Shown: positions 1 through 8,535 of the stretch, in pieces | Layout of the letters: each line of letters starts with the position of its first letter | Position numbering within the stretch: position 1 is the stretch's first letter | Assembly (NCBI RefSeq): GCF_016741935.1 | Contig: NZ_JAERRG010000029.1 | Location: 1 to 64,000, forward strand | From: Streptomyces endocoffeicus | GTDB taxonomy: Bacteria > Actinomycetota > Actinomycetes > Streptomycetales > Streptomycetaceae | Length of the DNA: 64,000 bases | Direction of reading: 5' to 3' | Program-made: the position numbers and the translations under genes | Notes under the pieces: model-generated | Databases searched by the model: none | The model's input: only the letters and a program-made list of their open reading frames with translations | What the model was told of the DNA's origin: nothing

Positions 1-129
1 AAGCGGATCGGTGGACGGGGCCTCTCCTTCCAGGGTGACAAATCGGACAGGAATTGGCCCCTGCGCCCCGGGGTCGAATATCGGTGGCCCGAGTGCGCCC
101 CCGGGACGGGGGAGCCGGGGCGGGGCCCT

Positions 130-2664
130 TCAGCCCGTGGAGACGTCCTGCTCGACCCAGATCGTCTTGCCGTCCGTGCTCTGCCGGGTGCCCCAGCGCG
201 TCGCCATCTGGGCCACCAGCATCAGGCCCCGGCCGCCCTCGTCGAAGACCCGGGCCCGCCGCATATGGGGTGCCGTGCTGCTGGCGTCGGAGACCTCGCA
301 GATGAGGTCGCGGTCGCGGATCAGCCGCAGCCGGATCGGCGGGCGGCCGTAGCGGATCGCGTTGGTGACCAGTTCGCTGACGATCAGCTCGGTGGTGAAG
401 ACGGTCTCCTCGAGACCCCAGTCGATCAGCTGCTCGGTGGTGCTCCGGCGGGCCTCGGCGACGGCGGGCGCGTCCGCCGGGATGTCCCAGGTGGCGACCC
501 GGTCGGAGTGGAGCGCCCGGGTGCGGGCGAGGAGCAGGGCGATGTCGTCCTCGGGATGGGCCGGGGGCAGGGCCCGCAGGACGTCGTCGCAGAGCGCGTC
601 CAGGGAGGGGGCGGGACGGCTCAGGACGTCGCGCAGCGTCTCGAGCCCGTCGCCGATCTCGCGCTCACGGCCGTTGATCAGGCCGTTGGTGTAGAGGGCG
701 AGCAGACTGCCCTCGGGCAGCTCCGTCTCCATGATCTCGAAGGGCAGTTCACCCAGGCCCAGGGGCGGACCGATGGGCGGGCCGAGTACGTCGGCGGTGC
801 CCTCCGGGCTGATCACCAGCGGCGCGGGGTGGCCCGCCGCGGCGATGGAGCAGCGGCGCGAGACCGGGTCGTAGACCACGTACAGACATGTGGCGCCGAA
901 GGACCACAGGCGCTCGGGCTTCTCGTCCGAGTACAGCCGGGTGACCATGTCGTCGAGGTGGGTCAGCAGCTCCCCCGGGGGCAGATCGATATCGGCCAGG
1001 GTGCGTACGGCGGTGCGCAGCCGCCCCATGGTGGCGGCCGCGTGGATGCCGCGCCCCACGACATCGCCGACCACCACGGCGGCGCGGGCGCCGGACAGCT
1101 GGATCGCGTCGAACCAGTCGCCGCCCACCCCGGCCCAGGCGCCCGAGGGCAGATAGCGCGAGGCCATCTCCAGCGCGGTCAGCTCGGGCAGCCGCTGCGG
1201 CAGCAGGCTGCGCTGGAGGGCCTCGGCCGTTCCGCGCTCGCGCAGATAGCGGCGGGTGTTGTCCACGCAGACGGCCGCCCGGGCGGTGAGCTCCTCGGCC
1301 AGCAGCGTGTCGTCGTCGGTGAAGGGCGCCGGGGTGCGGTGGCGGGCGAAGAGGGCCGTGCCGAGGATGACCCCGCGGGCGCGCATCGGCGTCACGATCA
1401 CCGAGTGCACTCCGTGCTCGCGGATACGGGCGGCCCGGCCGGGATCCTTGGTCTCCCAGCTCGCCAGCAGGGACGGCGTCACCTGGTGCCGGGCGGCCCG
1501 GCCCTTGAGCAGGCACGCCGCCGTGGGGGAGTGCTCGGGGTGGGTGGCCAGGCCCCCGACGTCGGCCAGCGCCTCGGGGGCGCCGTCGAGGATGGACCGG
1601 TGGGCCGCGCGCCGCAGGGTGACGGGCGCGCGCAGCGGCCCCTCCGGGGGCTCGTCGCCCTCGTGGAGGAAGGTGAGCAGATCGACGCTGGCGAAGTCGG
1701 CGAGCCGGGGGACCGCCACCTCGGCCAGCTCCTGGGCGATCCGGTCCAGGTCCAGATGGCTGCCCAGCCGCGCCCCCGCCTCGTTGAGCAGCTGGAGCCG
1801 CTGCCGGGCCTCCTGCTCGGCGGTGGTGTCGCGGGCCGCGAAGCACACGCCGCGCAGCCCTCCGGTGCGGTTGGCCAGCGGGGCCAGCGAGACCGACCAG
1901 GCGTGCTCATCGCGCTCACCGGGCCCCCGCAGATGCGTCTCCAGCTCCAGCCGTTCGCCGCTCTCCAGCACCTGCCGCATGGCCCGCTCGACCCGGTCGC
2001 TCTCCCCGTGGCCCACCAGCTCGGTCAGCCGCAGCCCGCGCATCTGCTCCTCGCTGCGGGCGGTGGCGGCCTGCATGTCGGCGTTCGCCCGCGCCAGCCG
2101 CAGCTCGGTGTCGAAGAGCGCCAGGACGCAGGGGCACTGGGCGAAGGCGTGGTCCGCGGGGGTGACCGGCTCCGGTGGTTCCCGGGGCGCGGCGGAGACC
2201 AGGAGCCAGCCCGCGGGTCCGTCGTCCGGCGGGCCGCGGTGGGCCAGCAGCTCGACCTCCAGCCGATGGCCGTCCCGGTGGCGCAGCGCGATGCGGCCGC
2301 TCCAACGGGGCCCGTGGGCCAGGCACGGCCCGGCGCCCTCGCCGGTGTCCCCGGTGGTGCCCCGGGCGGTGCCCCTGGCCGTGTCCCCGCGGCTGTCCCG
2401 GGCGGTGTCCCCGCCGCTGTCCCTGGCGGCCGTCTCAGCGTTGTCCCCGGCGGTCGGCTCGGCGCGCAGCTCGGCCGCCGGCCGCCCCACGACCTCCTCG
2501 GCGCGGTAGCCCAGCAGCCGCCGCGCGCCCTCGCTCCACCCGGTCAGCACGCCGTGGTCGTCGACCGTGGCCGTGGCCAGGCCGGGGGCGCCGGGCGGCG
2601 GGTCCGGGCCGGGCGGCGGGTCCGGCCGGACGCGGCGGGCTGTGGGGTCGGGAGGCGTCATCAT
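130..2664 (-). CDS. Multidomain SpoIIE-type Ser/Thr phosphatase with PAS, GAF and GHKL ATPase domains
   Basis: An 844-aa cytoplasmic signalling protein of the RsbU type common in Streptomyces, expected to act in partner switching of sigma-factor control. Domains in order: a PAS domain near residues 28-70; a low-complexity Gly/Asp/Thr/Arg stretch near 70-110; a second PAS domain from about 175; a GAF domain from about 305; a PP2C/SpoIIE phosphatase from about 495 with metal-binding GGDWFDA and GDVVGRG; and a C-terminal HATPase_c anti-sigma-kinase-like domain with the N-box SELVTNAIRYG. Phosphatase and kinase-like domains on one chain suggest it can both phosphorylate and dephosphorylate an anti-anti-sigma protein. 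No membrane segment is seen. It lies 19 bases downstream of another SpoIIE phosphatase on the same strand, so the two are probably cotranscribed. Ligand and partner are unknown. Confidence 0.9.
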   Translation of the reverse strand: MMTPPDPTARRVRPDPPPGPDPPPGAPGLATATVDDHGVLTGWSEGARRLLGYRAEEVVGRPAAELRAEPTAGDNAETAARDSGGDTARDSRGDTARGTARGTTGDTGEGAGPCLAHGPRWSGRIALRHRDGHRLEVELLAHRGPPDDGPAGWLLVSAAPREPPEPVTPADHAFAQCPCVLALFDTELRLARANADMQAATARSEEQMRGLRLTELVGHGESDRVERAMRQVLESGERLELETHLRGPGERDEHAWSVSLAPLANRTGGLRGVCFAARDTTAEQEARQRLQLLNEAGARLGSHLDLDRIAQELAEVAVPRLADFASVDLLTFLHEGDEPPEGPLRAPVTLRRAAHRSILDGAPEALADVGGLATHPEHSPTAACLLKGRAARHQVTPSLLASWETKDPGRAARIREHGVHSVIVTPMRARGVILGTALFARHRTPAPFTDDDTLLAEELTARAAVCVDNTRRYLRERGTAEALQRSLLPQRLPELTALEMASRYLPSGAWAGVGGDWFDAIQLSGARAAVVVGDVVGRGIHAAATMGRLRTAVRTLADIDLPPGELLTHLDDMVTRLYSDEKPERLWSFGATCLYVVYDPVSRRCSIAAAGHPAPLVISPEGTADVLGPPIGPPLGLGELPFEIMETELPEGSLLALYTNGLINGREREIGDGLETLRDVLSRPAPSLDALCDDVLRALPPAHPEDDIALLLARTRALHSDRVATWDIPADAPAVAEARRSTTEQLIDWGLEETVFTTELIVSELVTNAIRYGRPPIRLRLIRDRDLICEVSDASSTAPHMRRARVFDEGGRGLMLVAQMATRWGTRQSTDGKTIWVEQDVSTG

Positions 2665-2683
2665 CGGACATCGGGTCGACGGC

Positions 2684-3886
2684 TCATGGACCCGGCGGAT
2701 GCCACTCGATCATCAAAATCGTGGCGTCGTCGCTGAGTTCGCTGTGCCGGTGGTCGAGGATCGCGTGGATGAGCAGGCGCAGCATCTCGGGGGCGTTCTG
2801 CCCGGCGGCCGTCGAGCGGATGATGTGGTCGGCGAAGCGCTCCAGACCGAACTGCTCGCCTCCCTCGTCGCGCGACTCCACGACCCCGTCGGTGTAGAGC
2901 AGGACGCGGTCACCGGGCTCCAGCGTCGTCTCATAGATCTGGCGGGGCGCGTCCGACAGCCACGCGGGCAGCCCCAGCGGTGGTTCGGCAGGCCGTTCCA
3001 GCTCCTTGCCCAGCAGCCGCTGGCGGCGGATGACCAGCGGGGTGGGGTGGCCGCAGTTGGACCAGCGCAGCGCCCCGCTGGGCATGTGCAGCTGGAGGAA
3101 GACGCCCGTGCAGAACTGGTCCGGAAGCCATTTGGCCAGCGCCTCGTCCACGGTGGTGACCAGCGCCGCCAGGTCGGCGCCGGTGCGCCGGGCGTTGCGG
3201 CTGCCCGCCATCGCCACGGAGGTGGTCAGCCCGGACGCCAGGTCGTGGCCCATCGCGTCGAGGATCGTGGCGTGCAGGACGTCCTCGGTGAACGAGTGGT
3301 CGAAGGCATCGCCGCCCAGCTCGTACGCGGGCTCCACGACGGCCGTCGAGACCACCCGGCCGGTGCCGATGGAGCGGGGCGGGAGGAAGGCCCGCAGCAT
3401 CTCCGTGGGCAGCTGCATGGACCGGGTGCGGGTGCGCTGCGCGAAGGTGTCGATATAGGTCCGCTTGGCCGTGATGACCAGGGCGAGGAGCGAGGCCAGC
3501 GTCCGGCAGCGCCAGAGCCTGAGCCCGTCCAGGGAGGCCATCCGCAGCTGCAGGACCCCGAGCCGCTCGGCGCCGTTCAGCAGCGGCAGCCATACGGTGA
3601 GCCCGCCCGTGCTCTCCTCCTCGACCCGCACCGAATCGGTGCGGTAGGCGAATCCGGCCAGGGAGTGATCGAGCTCCAGGCGCGGCTCGCCCTCCTCGAG
3701 CGGCATCAGCAGCCGCTGCCGGAGGTCGATCAGGAAGACGACCGCGCGGCCCATGTTCATGGCCTCGGTGTAGCGGTCCAGGGCCAGCGGGAGCTCTGTC
3801 GGGGATGCCTCGTGGGCGGCCCTGAGCAGCTCCTCCAGCGATTGCTCAGCGGTCTCGGCCGAGGTCGACACATTCGCGTCCACCAT
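2684..3886 (-). CDS. PP2C-family SpoIIE serine phosphatase
   Basis: A protein of about 400 aa with a GAF-like sensory N-terminal half and a C-terminal SpoIIE/PP2C phosphatase: AYELGGDAFDHS and ILDAMGHDLASG supply metal ligands, followed by VLLYTDGVVE and a final DDATILM. The start at 3886 gives an N-terminus beginning MVDANVS. A longer reading upstream would translate the tandem repeat, which is unlikely. It probably dephosphorylates an anti-anti-sigma factor. The next gene on the same strand also encodes a SpoIIE phosphatase with a GHKL domain, so this may be a two-gene stress-signalling operon. The 40-bp tandem repeat lies directly upstream, in the probable promoter or leader. Confidence 0.9.
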   Translation of the reverse strand: MVDANVSTSAETAEQSLEELLRAAHEASPTELPLALDRYTEAMNMGRAVVFLIDLRQRLLMPLEEGEPRLELDHSLAGFAYRTDSVRVEEESTGGLTVWLPLLNGAERLGVLQLRMASLDGLRLWRCRTLASLLALVITAKRTYIDTFAQRTRTRSMQLPTEMLRAFLPPRSIGTGRVVSTAVVEPAYELGGDAFDHSFTEDVLHATILDAMGHDLASGLTTSVAMAGSRNARRTGADLAALVTTVDEALAKWLPDQFCTGVFLQLHMPSGALRWSNCGHPTPLVIRRQRLLGKELERPAEPPLGLPAWLSDAPRQIYETTLEPGDRVLLYTDGVVESRDEGGEQFGLERFADHIIRSTAAGQNAPEMLRLLIHAILDHRHSELSDDATILMIEWHPPGP

Positions 3887-3920
3887 GCGGTCAACCTTAC
3901 GGCGGCGGGTCCCGCGACGC

Positions 3921-4126
3921 CCGGAGGATCCCGGGGGACCACGGAGGACCACGGGGGATCACGGGGGATCCCGGGGGACCACGGAGGACCACGGGGGATC
4001 ACGGGGGATCACGGGTGACCACGGAGGACCACGGGGGATCACGGGGGATCACGGGTGACCACGGAGGACCACGGGGGATCACGGGGGATCACGGGTGACC
4101 ACGGAGGACCACGGGGGATCACGGGG
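3921..4126. repeat. Tandem repeat, 40-bp unit built from 10-bp submotifs
   Basis: About twenty consecutive 10-bp blocks of the forms acggaggacc, acgggggatc, acgggtgacc and ccgggggacc. They are arranged as a higher-order 40-bp unit starting near 3941, 3981, 4021, 4061 and 4101. The last three units are almost identical. The array fills the gap between the DMT transporter, whose stop codon lies in the last unit, and the SpoIIE phosphatase start. A 10-bp period is close to one DNA helical turn, so bound proteins would line up on one face. Function is unknown. Copy number is likely to vary between strains. Confidence 0.9.
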
Positions 4127-5183
4127 GCGTGGGCACCGGCTCCCGGGGGACGGCGGCGGGCTCGCGCCGGGGCTCGCCGGGGGCGAGGGCCTCTCGTGCG
4201 ACGGCCTGCCGTACGACGGTCTTTCGCAGGGCGGGGGCGGTCTCCGGTACGGCCACGGGGGCTTCGGGTACGGCGGGCTCGCGTACGGCGGACTCTCGTA
4301 CGACCACGGTGTCCCCGCGCGCCCCCGCCCCCGCCCCCGACTGCGGAGCCCGGGAGAGCAGGACCACCCCGCGGGCGGCCGCCGCCGCGCCCAGGGCGGC
4401 CAGGGCCCAGCCGCCCGGGCCGCCCCGGAACCGCTCGTCCAGCAGCACGATCCCGATGGCGGCCGCCGCCACCGGGTTGGCGAGGGTCAGGGTGGCCAGG
4501 GGCGCGCCGAGACCGCTGCCGTAGGCGCTCTGGGACAGCAGCAGACCGCTCACCGCGAAGACCGCGACCAGCACGGCCACGACCGCGGTCCGCCAGGACA
4601 CCAGGGCCGCCTCGGGGGCGCGGGAGTCGGCGAGCGCGACCGTGAGGGTCTGGGTGAGCGCCGAGGCGACGCCGGAGGCGACCCCGGACGCGGTGGCGAA
4701 GCGCAGGCCCCGGCCCGGCGTTCCGCGACCCCTGCGCCCCGGCCGGACGCACAGCCCGATGAACGCCAGCACGACGGCCGCGAGCCCGACCGCCTCCGGC
4801 AGGCTCAGCGTCTCGCGCGGGGTCTCCCCTGCGGTGACCGGCAGCAGGGCGCCGAGGCCGAGCAGCGCGAGGACCACGCCCCGCCACTCGTCCCGGACCA
4901 CCCGCCGCCCCGCGAGCCGCGCGCCCAGCGGGACGGCCGCCACCAGGGTCAGCGCGCCGAGCGGCTGGACCAGGGTGAGCGGTCCGTACCGCAGCGCGGC
5001 CACATGCAGCAGGGCACCGGTGGAGTTGAGGCCGACCGCTCCCCACCAGGCGCCGCGCAGCAGCAGCCGCGGCATGCGGTCCGGCCGGCCGCCCGCGGCC
5101 AGCCGCTCCTGGGCCACGGCCGCCGTCGCGTAGGCGACGGCCGAGGCGAGCGCGAGCGCGACGGCTATGACGGTCGGGTTCAT
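4119..5183 (-). CDS. DMT-superfamily (EamA-like) transporter
   Basis: A 354-aa integral membrane protein with about nine or ten hydrophobic helices. The N-terminus (MNPTVIAVALALASAVAYA) and paired hydrophobic halves resemble small-molecule exporters of the drug/metabolite transporter superfamily. The C-terminal 70 residues are a hydrophilic, Val/Pro/Glu-rich tail with repeated VREP/VPE-like segments, not part of the transport fold. It is transcribed divergently from a TetR gene, with an array of palindromic operators between them. This strongly suggests that the regulator represses the exporter and is induced by its substrate, which cannot be told from sequence. Confidence 0.85.
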   Translation of the reverse strand: MNPTVIAVALALASAVAYATAAVAQERLAAGGRPDRMPRLLLRGAWWGAVGLNSTGALLHVAALRYGPLTLVQPLGALTLVAAVPLGARLAGRRVVRDEWRGVVLALLGLGALLPVTAGETPRETLSLPEAVGLAAVVLAFIGLCVRPGRRGRGTPGRGLRFATASGVASGVASALTQTLTVALADSRAPEAALVSWRTAVVAVLVAVFAVSGLLLSQSAYGSGLGAPLATLTLANPVAAAAIGIVLLDERFRGGPGGWALAALGAAAAARGVVLLSRAPQSGAGAGARGDTVVVRESAVREPAVPEAPVAVPETAPALRKTVVRQAVAREALAPGEPRREPAAVPREPVPTPP

Positions 5184-5228
5184 CCACCGTGCCTTCCTCT
5201 GGGCACTGTCTGCCTGCCACCGGTGGCA

Positions 5229-5318
5229 CTATCGGCACACAGACGTATCGATACGAGAGTGTACCGGTGCGGGGCCGTATCGGTACAAGGGCGTATCGGT
5301 ACACGGATGTGTCGGTAC
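5229..5318. promoter_or_regulatory. Operator array: six palindromic units at exact 16-bp spacing
   Basis: Between the divergent transporter and tetR starts, decamers close to GTATCGGTAC begin at 5229 (degenerate), 5245, 5261, 5277, 5293 and 5309. The offset is exactly 16 bp every time. The observed cores are CTATCGGCAC, GTATCGATAC, GTACCGGTGC, GTATCGGTAC, GTATCGGTAC and GTGTCGGTAC. Most are near-perfect inverted repeats, as expected for a dimeric TetR protein. Regular multi-site spacing suggests cooperative side-by-side binding over the promoters of both genes. The assignment to the adjacent TetR protein is inferred from position. Confidence 0.8.
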
Positions 5319-5371
5319 ACTGCGTGGTCGGGAGGGGAGCCGGAGTCCGGTGGACCGAGGAGGAGGACCCG

Positions 5372-6013
5372 ATGGCGACGCAGAGCCCGGAGACGGCCGT
5401 GCAGAGCCCGGAGACGGCCGCGCCGCAGCGCCGTTCCAAGATCACGCCCGAGCGGGAGCAGGAGTTCTATCAGGCGGTCCTCGATCTGCTCCAGGAGGGC
5501 GGCTACGAGGCCCTCACCATCGAGGCGGTCGCCGCCCGCACCCGCGCCAGCCGCTCCACCCTCTACCGGCAGTGGTGCACCAAACCCCAGCTCGTCGTCG
5601 CCGCGCTGCGCTCCTGTAAGCGCCCCTTCGCGCTGGAGGGCATCGACACCGGCTCCCTCGCGGGCGATCTGCGCGCCGTCGCGGAGGCCGTGGGCGAGGC
5701 GGGGGAGGTGTGCGGCGGTGACACCGCGCTGGTGTACGCCCTCGGGCACGCCGCGCTGCAGAACCCCGATCTGCTCCAGGCGCTGCGTGCCGCGCTGATC
5801 GAGCACGAGGTGAAGACGATCCAGACGATGGTCCGCCGGGGCGTGGAGCGCGGCGAGGTGGCCGCGGACAATCCCGCGCTCGAGTTCGTCCCCACCCAGC
5901 TGATCGGTGCGATGCGGGTCCGCCACCTGCTCGAGGGTCGGGCCGCCGACCGCATGTACCTGACGCGCTTCCTCGAGGCGTCGGTCTTCCCCGCGCTCGG
6001 GCTGGCGCCTTAG
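5372..6013 (+). CDS. TetR/AcrR-family transcriptional regulator
   Basis: A 213-aa regulator. The N-terminal DNA-binding domain (about residues 23-70) has the typical TetR pattern ending in the helix-turn-helix TRASRSTLYRQWCTKPQLV. The C-terminal ligand domain ends in a TetR_C-like pattern (FVPTQLIGAMRVRHLL). The start at 5372 has a good ribosome binding site (GGAGGA) eight bases upstream. Longer open frames upstream would translate the operator array and are rejected. It is divergent from the DMT exporter and probably represses both itself and the exporter through the six-unit array. Confidence 0.92.
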   Translation: MATQSPETAVQSPETAAPQRRSKITPEREQEFYQAVLDLLQEGGYEALTIEAVAARTRASRSTLYRQWCTKPQLVVAALRSCKRPFALEGIDTGSLAGDLRAVAEAVGEAGEVCGGDTALVYALGHAALQNPDLLQALRAALIEHEVKTIQTMVRRGVERGEVAADNPALEFVPTQLIGAMRVRHLLEGRAADRMYLTRFLEASVFPALGLAP

Positions 6014-6034
6014 GGGGCGGGGGGTCCGTCGGAT

Positions 6035-6455
6035 CGTGACGCCTGCGGCGAGCTGTTCCCCTCCCCGCCCCTTCCCGAAACCGGGGCTCCGCCCCAGCCC
6101 CCACCGGGGCTTCGCCCCGGACCCTGCTGGGGCTTCGCCCCGGACCCTGCTGGGGCTTCGCCCCGGACCCTGCTGGGGCTCCGCCCCGGACCCTGCTGGG
6201 GCTCTGCCCCCGGACTCCGCGGGGCTTCGCCCCGGACCCCGGACCGGGGCTCCTCTCCAGGTCCCGAAACGAGGGCTTCGTCCCAGGTTCCGAAACCGGG
6301 GTTCCTCTCCAGGCCCCTAAACGGGGGCTCCGCCCCAGGCCCTGGACCGGGGCTCCGCTCCTTCCCGTAGCACGGATATGCGGCTCCGCCCCAGACCGCG
6401 CGGGGTCCAGGGGCGGAGCCCCTGGTTACGGGAAGGGGCGGGTAGGGGAACAGAA
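6035..6455. repeat. Long palindromic intergenic element with internal 23-bp tandem repeats
   Basis: This gap between convergent genes holds no credible gene. It starts with a 45-base block (cgtgacgcctgcggcg followed by a C-rich run) that recurs near 23208. It ends near 6430-6455 with the inverted counterpart (gggaaggggcgggtaggg), so the outer arms can pair. Inside, a 23-bp unit starting ggggcttcgcccc repeats at 6106, 6129, 6152, 6175, 6198 and 6221. Each copy can form a GGGGC/GCCCC hairpin. More degenerate hairpins follow to 6420. It probably acts as a bidirectional transcription terminator for tetR and the glycosyltransferase. Confidence 0.8.
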
Positions 6456-6590
6456 CCGCCGGACACCCCGTAGAGCCGTCGGTGCCCACGGGCTGACCCC
6501 GTAAGGCCGTCGCCCGGGTTGCCGGGCTGCCGGGTTGCCGGGCTGCCGGGCTCCCGGGCGCCCGCGCCCGTCGGCCGGGCTGCCGGGGCG

Positions 6591-7484
6591 TCAGATGATG
6601 GGTGGGCGGCCCAGCTTGGTCATGTGCCAGACCGTGCGCCAGCGCATCGGACGGCGCCGTCCGCAGCTGGTGCGCAGGCCCTCCAGGAAGCCGCCCGCCC
6701 AGGCCCGCAGCCCGGTCAGGGAGCGGGTGCGGGCGAGCGTGAGCAGGGTCCAGGCGGCCAGGTAGAGCGGCACCAGCGGCAGCGGCAGGTGGCGGCGGGC
6801 CAGCCAGACCCGGTTGCGGGCGGTCATCCGGTGGTAGACGGCGTGCCGGGCGGGGGAGGTCCGGGGGTGCTGGAGCAGCAGTTCGGGGGCGTAGACGACC
6901 TTCCAGCGCGCGTCGAGGGCCCGCCAGGCGAGGTCGGTCTCCTCATGGGTGAAGAAGAACGCGTCCGGCCAGCCGCCGATCTGCTCGAGCATCGCCATCG
7001 ACAGGGCGTGGGCGCCGCCGAGGAAGGTGGTCACCTCGCCGCCGCGCATCGGGTCGGACGCGCGCAGCCGGGGTACGTGGCGGCGCTGGGTCTCGCCCGT
7101 CTCGTCGGCGATGCGGAAGCTCACGATGCCCAGGCGCGGGTCGTCGGCGTACAGATCGCGCACCCGGCGGAAGACGTCGGCGTCCACCAGCAGCCCGTCG
7201 TCGTCGAGGTCGACGACCACGTCCACGTCGCCGAACTCGCGCAGCCGCCGCCAGGCGACGTTACGGCCGCCCGAGACCCCGAGGTTCTCCGCCAGCTCGA
7301 CCGTGGTCACCTCGCCCGGGAACTCCGGGAACTCCGGGAGCGGCGAGCCGTTGCCGACGACCACGACGCGGGCCGGGGGCAGATCCTGCTTCGCGACCGA
7401 CTCCAGCAGGGCGGCCACCTCTCTGGGCCGGTTGCCCATGGTCAGGATGGCGATACCCAGGCGTGGTTCGGGGGCGGCGGGCAC
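6591..7484 (-). CDS. Glycosyltransferase family 2 protein
   Basis: A 297-aa GT-A-fold glycosyltransferase. The N-terminal nucleotide-sugar domain begins GIAILTMGNRPREVAALL. The metal-binding region is DVDVVVDLDDDGLL, and the acceptor/catalytic region is FFTHEETDLAWRAL (an ED motif). A short C-terminal segment with one or two hydrophobic stretches (LVPLYLAAWTLLTL) suggests membrane association. The product probably transfers a sugar onto a cell-surface or secreted glycan, but donor and acceptor cannot be inferred. It stands alone on the minus strand, convergent with tetR across the palindromic element. Three CTCAAAGACC-like direct repeats lie just upstream (about 7587-7615). Confidence 0.88.
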   Translation of the reverse strand: MPAAPEPRLGIAILTMGNRPREVAALLESVAKQDLPPARVVVVGNGSPLPEFPEFPGEVTTVELAENLGVSGGRNVAWRRLREFGDVDVVVDLDDDGLLVDADVFRRVRDLYADDPRLGIVSFRIADETGETQRRHVPRLRASDPMRGGEVTTFLGGAHALSMAMLEQIGGWPDAFFFTHEETDLAWRALDARWKVVYAPELLLQHPRTSPARHAVYHRMTARNRVWLARRHLPLPLVPLYLAAWTLLTLARTRSLTGLRAWAGGFLEGLRTSCGRRRPMRWRTVWHMTKLGRPPII

Positions 7485-7643
7485 GGTGGGACTCCAGAGT
7501 TCGGTTGCGATGCCCGCGATCGTAACCGTTCACTCGGAAGGACACTTCCGTACTGCTGATGTTCATCAAGGACCGAGCAACGAGCCTCAAAGACCCTCAA
7601 AGACCCTCAAAGACTGAGTAAAACAATCAGCCGCGCAAAACAA

Positions 7644-8255
7644 TCAGCCGTCGAGGGCGGCGAGCGCCTTCTTGGCCGCGTCGATGGCGCCCTTACGGAT
7701 GTCATCGGAGTCGGCGGCCTTGTGGCTCTCGAAGTCGCCGCCGTTGTAGGTCACGGTGACGGTGGCGTTGTCCTGGTGGACCGTCACCACGGCCTCGCGT
7801 ATGCCCTGGTCGTCGTCCTTGGTGGTCTTCTCGGTCACCGAGGCGTCGTCGCCGAGGCCGGGCACCGCGCTGCCGCCCTCGCTCTTCTGCTTCCCCGCGA
7901 CGCTCTTGACGTCGTAGGCGATGTCCAGCCAGCGGTAGTCGAAGTCGTCCAGCGCGTGCCAGGAACAGCCCGTACGGCGGTTGAGGTCGCTGGACTTCAG
8001 CTCGTTCCCGGCCGGTTTGGCGCCCGGCACCAGGTCCTTGATCATCGACTCCGGGAGGACCGTGCACGCCTCCTCGGGCGGCTTGGCGTAGCGCGGCGCG
8101 GCGGTGCCGGTCGCCGGGGCCGAGGTCTGCGGGGAGGGGCCCGCCGGGGTGGCGCTCGTATCCGAGTCGTCCGACGTCGTCATGGCCACCCCCACGGCGG
8201 CGAGGACGGCGACGGGCAGCAGGCGGGCGACCAAGGTGAGCGGCAGAGAACGCAC
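7644..8255 (-). CDS. Membrane-anchored or secreted DUF3558-like protein
   Basis: A protein of about 203 aa starting at GTG 8255, preceded by GAGAGA as a weak ribosome binding site. The N-terminus (VRSLPLTLVARLLPVAVLAAVGVAM) is a signal peptide or signal anchor without a lipobox cysteine. A Ser/Thr/Pro-rich linker follows. The extracellular domain has two cysteines in the pattern EEACTVLP ... TGCSW, which resembles DUF3558 proteins of actinobacteria. The role is unknown. Longer readings upstream to 8483 would translate GT-rich repeats and are rejected. DUF3558 membership is judged from the cysteine pattern only. Confidence 0.72.
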   Translation of the reverse strand: MRSLPLTLVARLLPVAVLAAVGVAMTTSDDSDTSATPAGPSPQTSAPATGTAAPRYAKPPEEACTVLPESMIKDLVPGAKPAGNELKSSDLNRRTGCSWHALDDFDYRWLDIAYDVKSVAGKQKSEGGSAVPGLGDDASVTEKTTKDDDQGIREAVVTVHQDNATVTVTYNGGDFESHKAADSDDIRKGAIDAAKKALAALDG

Positions 8256-8284
8256 GGCGGTCTCTCTTCGTTCGGATGCCGGTG

Positions 8285-8362
8285 TGGGGCGATGGTGGGG
8301 CGATGGCGGGGCGGTGGTGAGGCGATGGTGGGGCAGTGGTGGAGCGGTGGTGGGGCAGCGGT
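8285..8362. repeat. GT-rich degenerate short tandem repeat upstream of the DUF3558-like gene
   Basis: A run of units like gcgatggtgggg and gcggtggtgagg with a period near 12 bases, in the leader of the DUF3558-like gene. The minus strand reads as a CACC-rich stretch. It may affect promoter spacing. No other signal was recognised. Confidence 0.55.
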
Positions 8363-8535
8363 GAAGGATGTGGCGCGGTGGAAACGACCCTGCCATATCG
8401 AGCGGTCCTCGAACAGTCCGGGGGGTGGCGACGGGGTGTCCGGGAACCGCTGTGCCGATGGGGTGAATTGCCCGCATCCTCACACTATCTCCACAACCGG
8501 AGGGTTATCTACGACGGGTGACGTTCCCTCATCCG

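Noticed and set aside
265..2736. Long open frame on the plus strand opposite the first phosphatase
   Set aside because: It is a GC-bias shadow: no family motif, and the opposite strand has a clear four-domain protein.
3921..4126. CRISPR or iteron origin
   Set aside because: No unique spacers; no replication gene nearby; contiguous 10-bp blocks only.
6010..6489. 159-codon minus-strand frame in the palindromic element
   Set aside because: It only translates the 23-bp repeats (Gly/Pro/Ala/Arg) and lacks a ribosome binding site.
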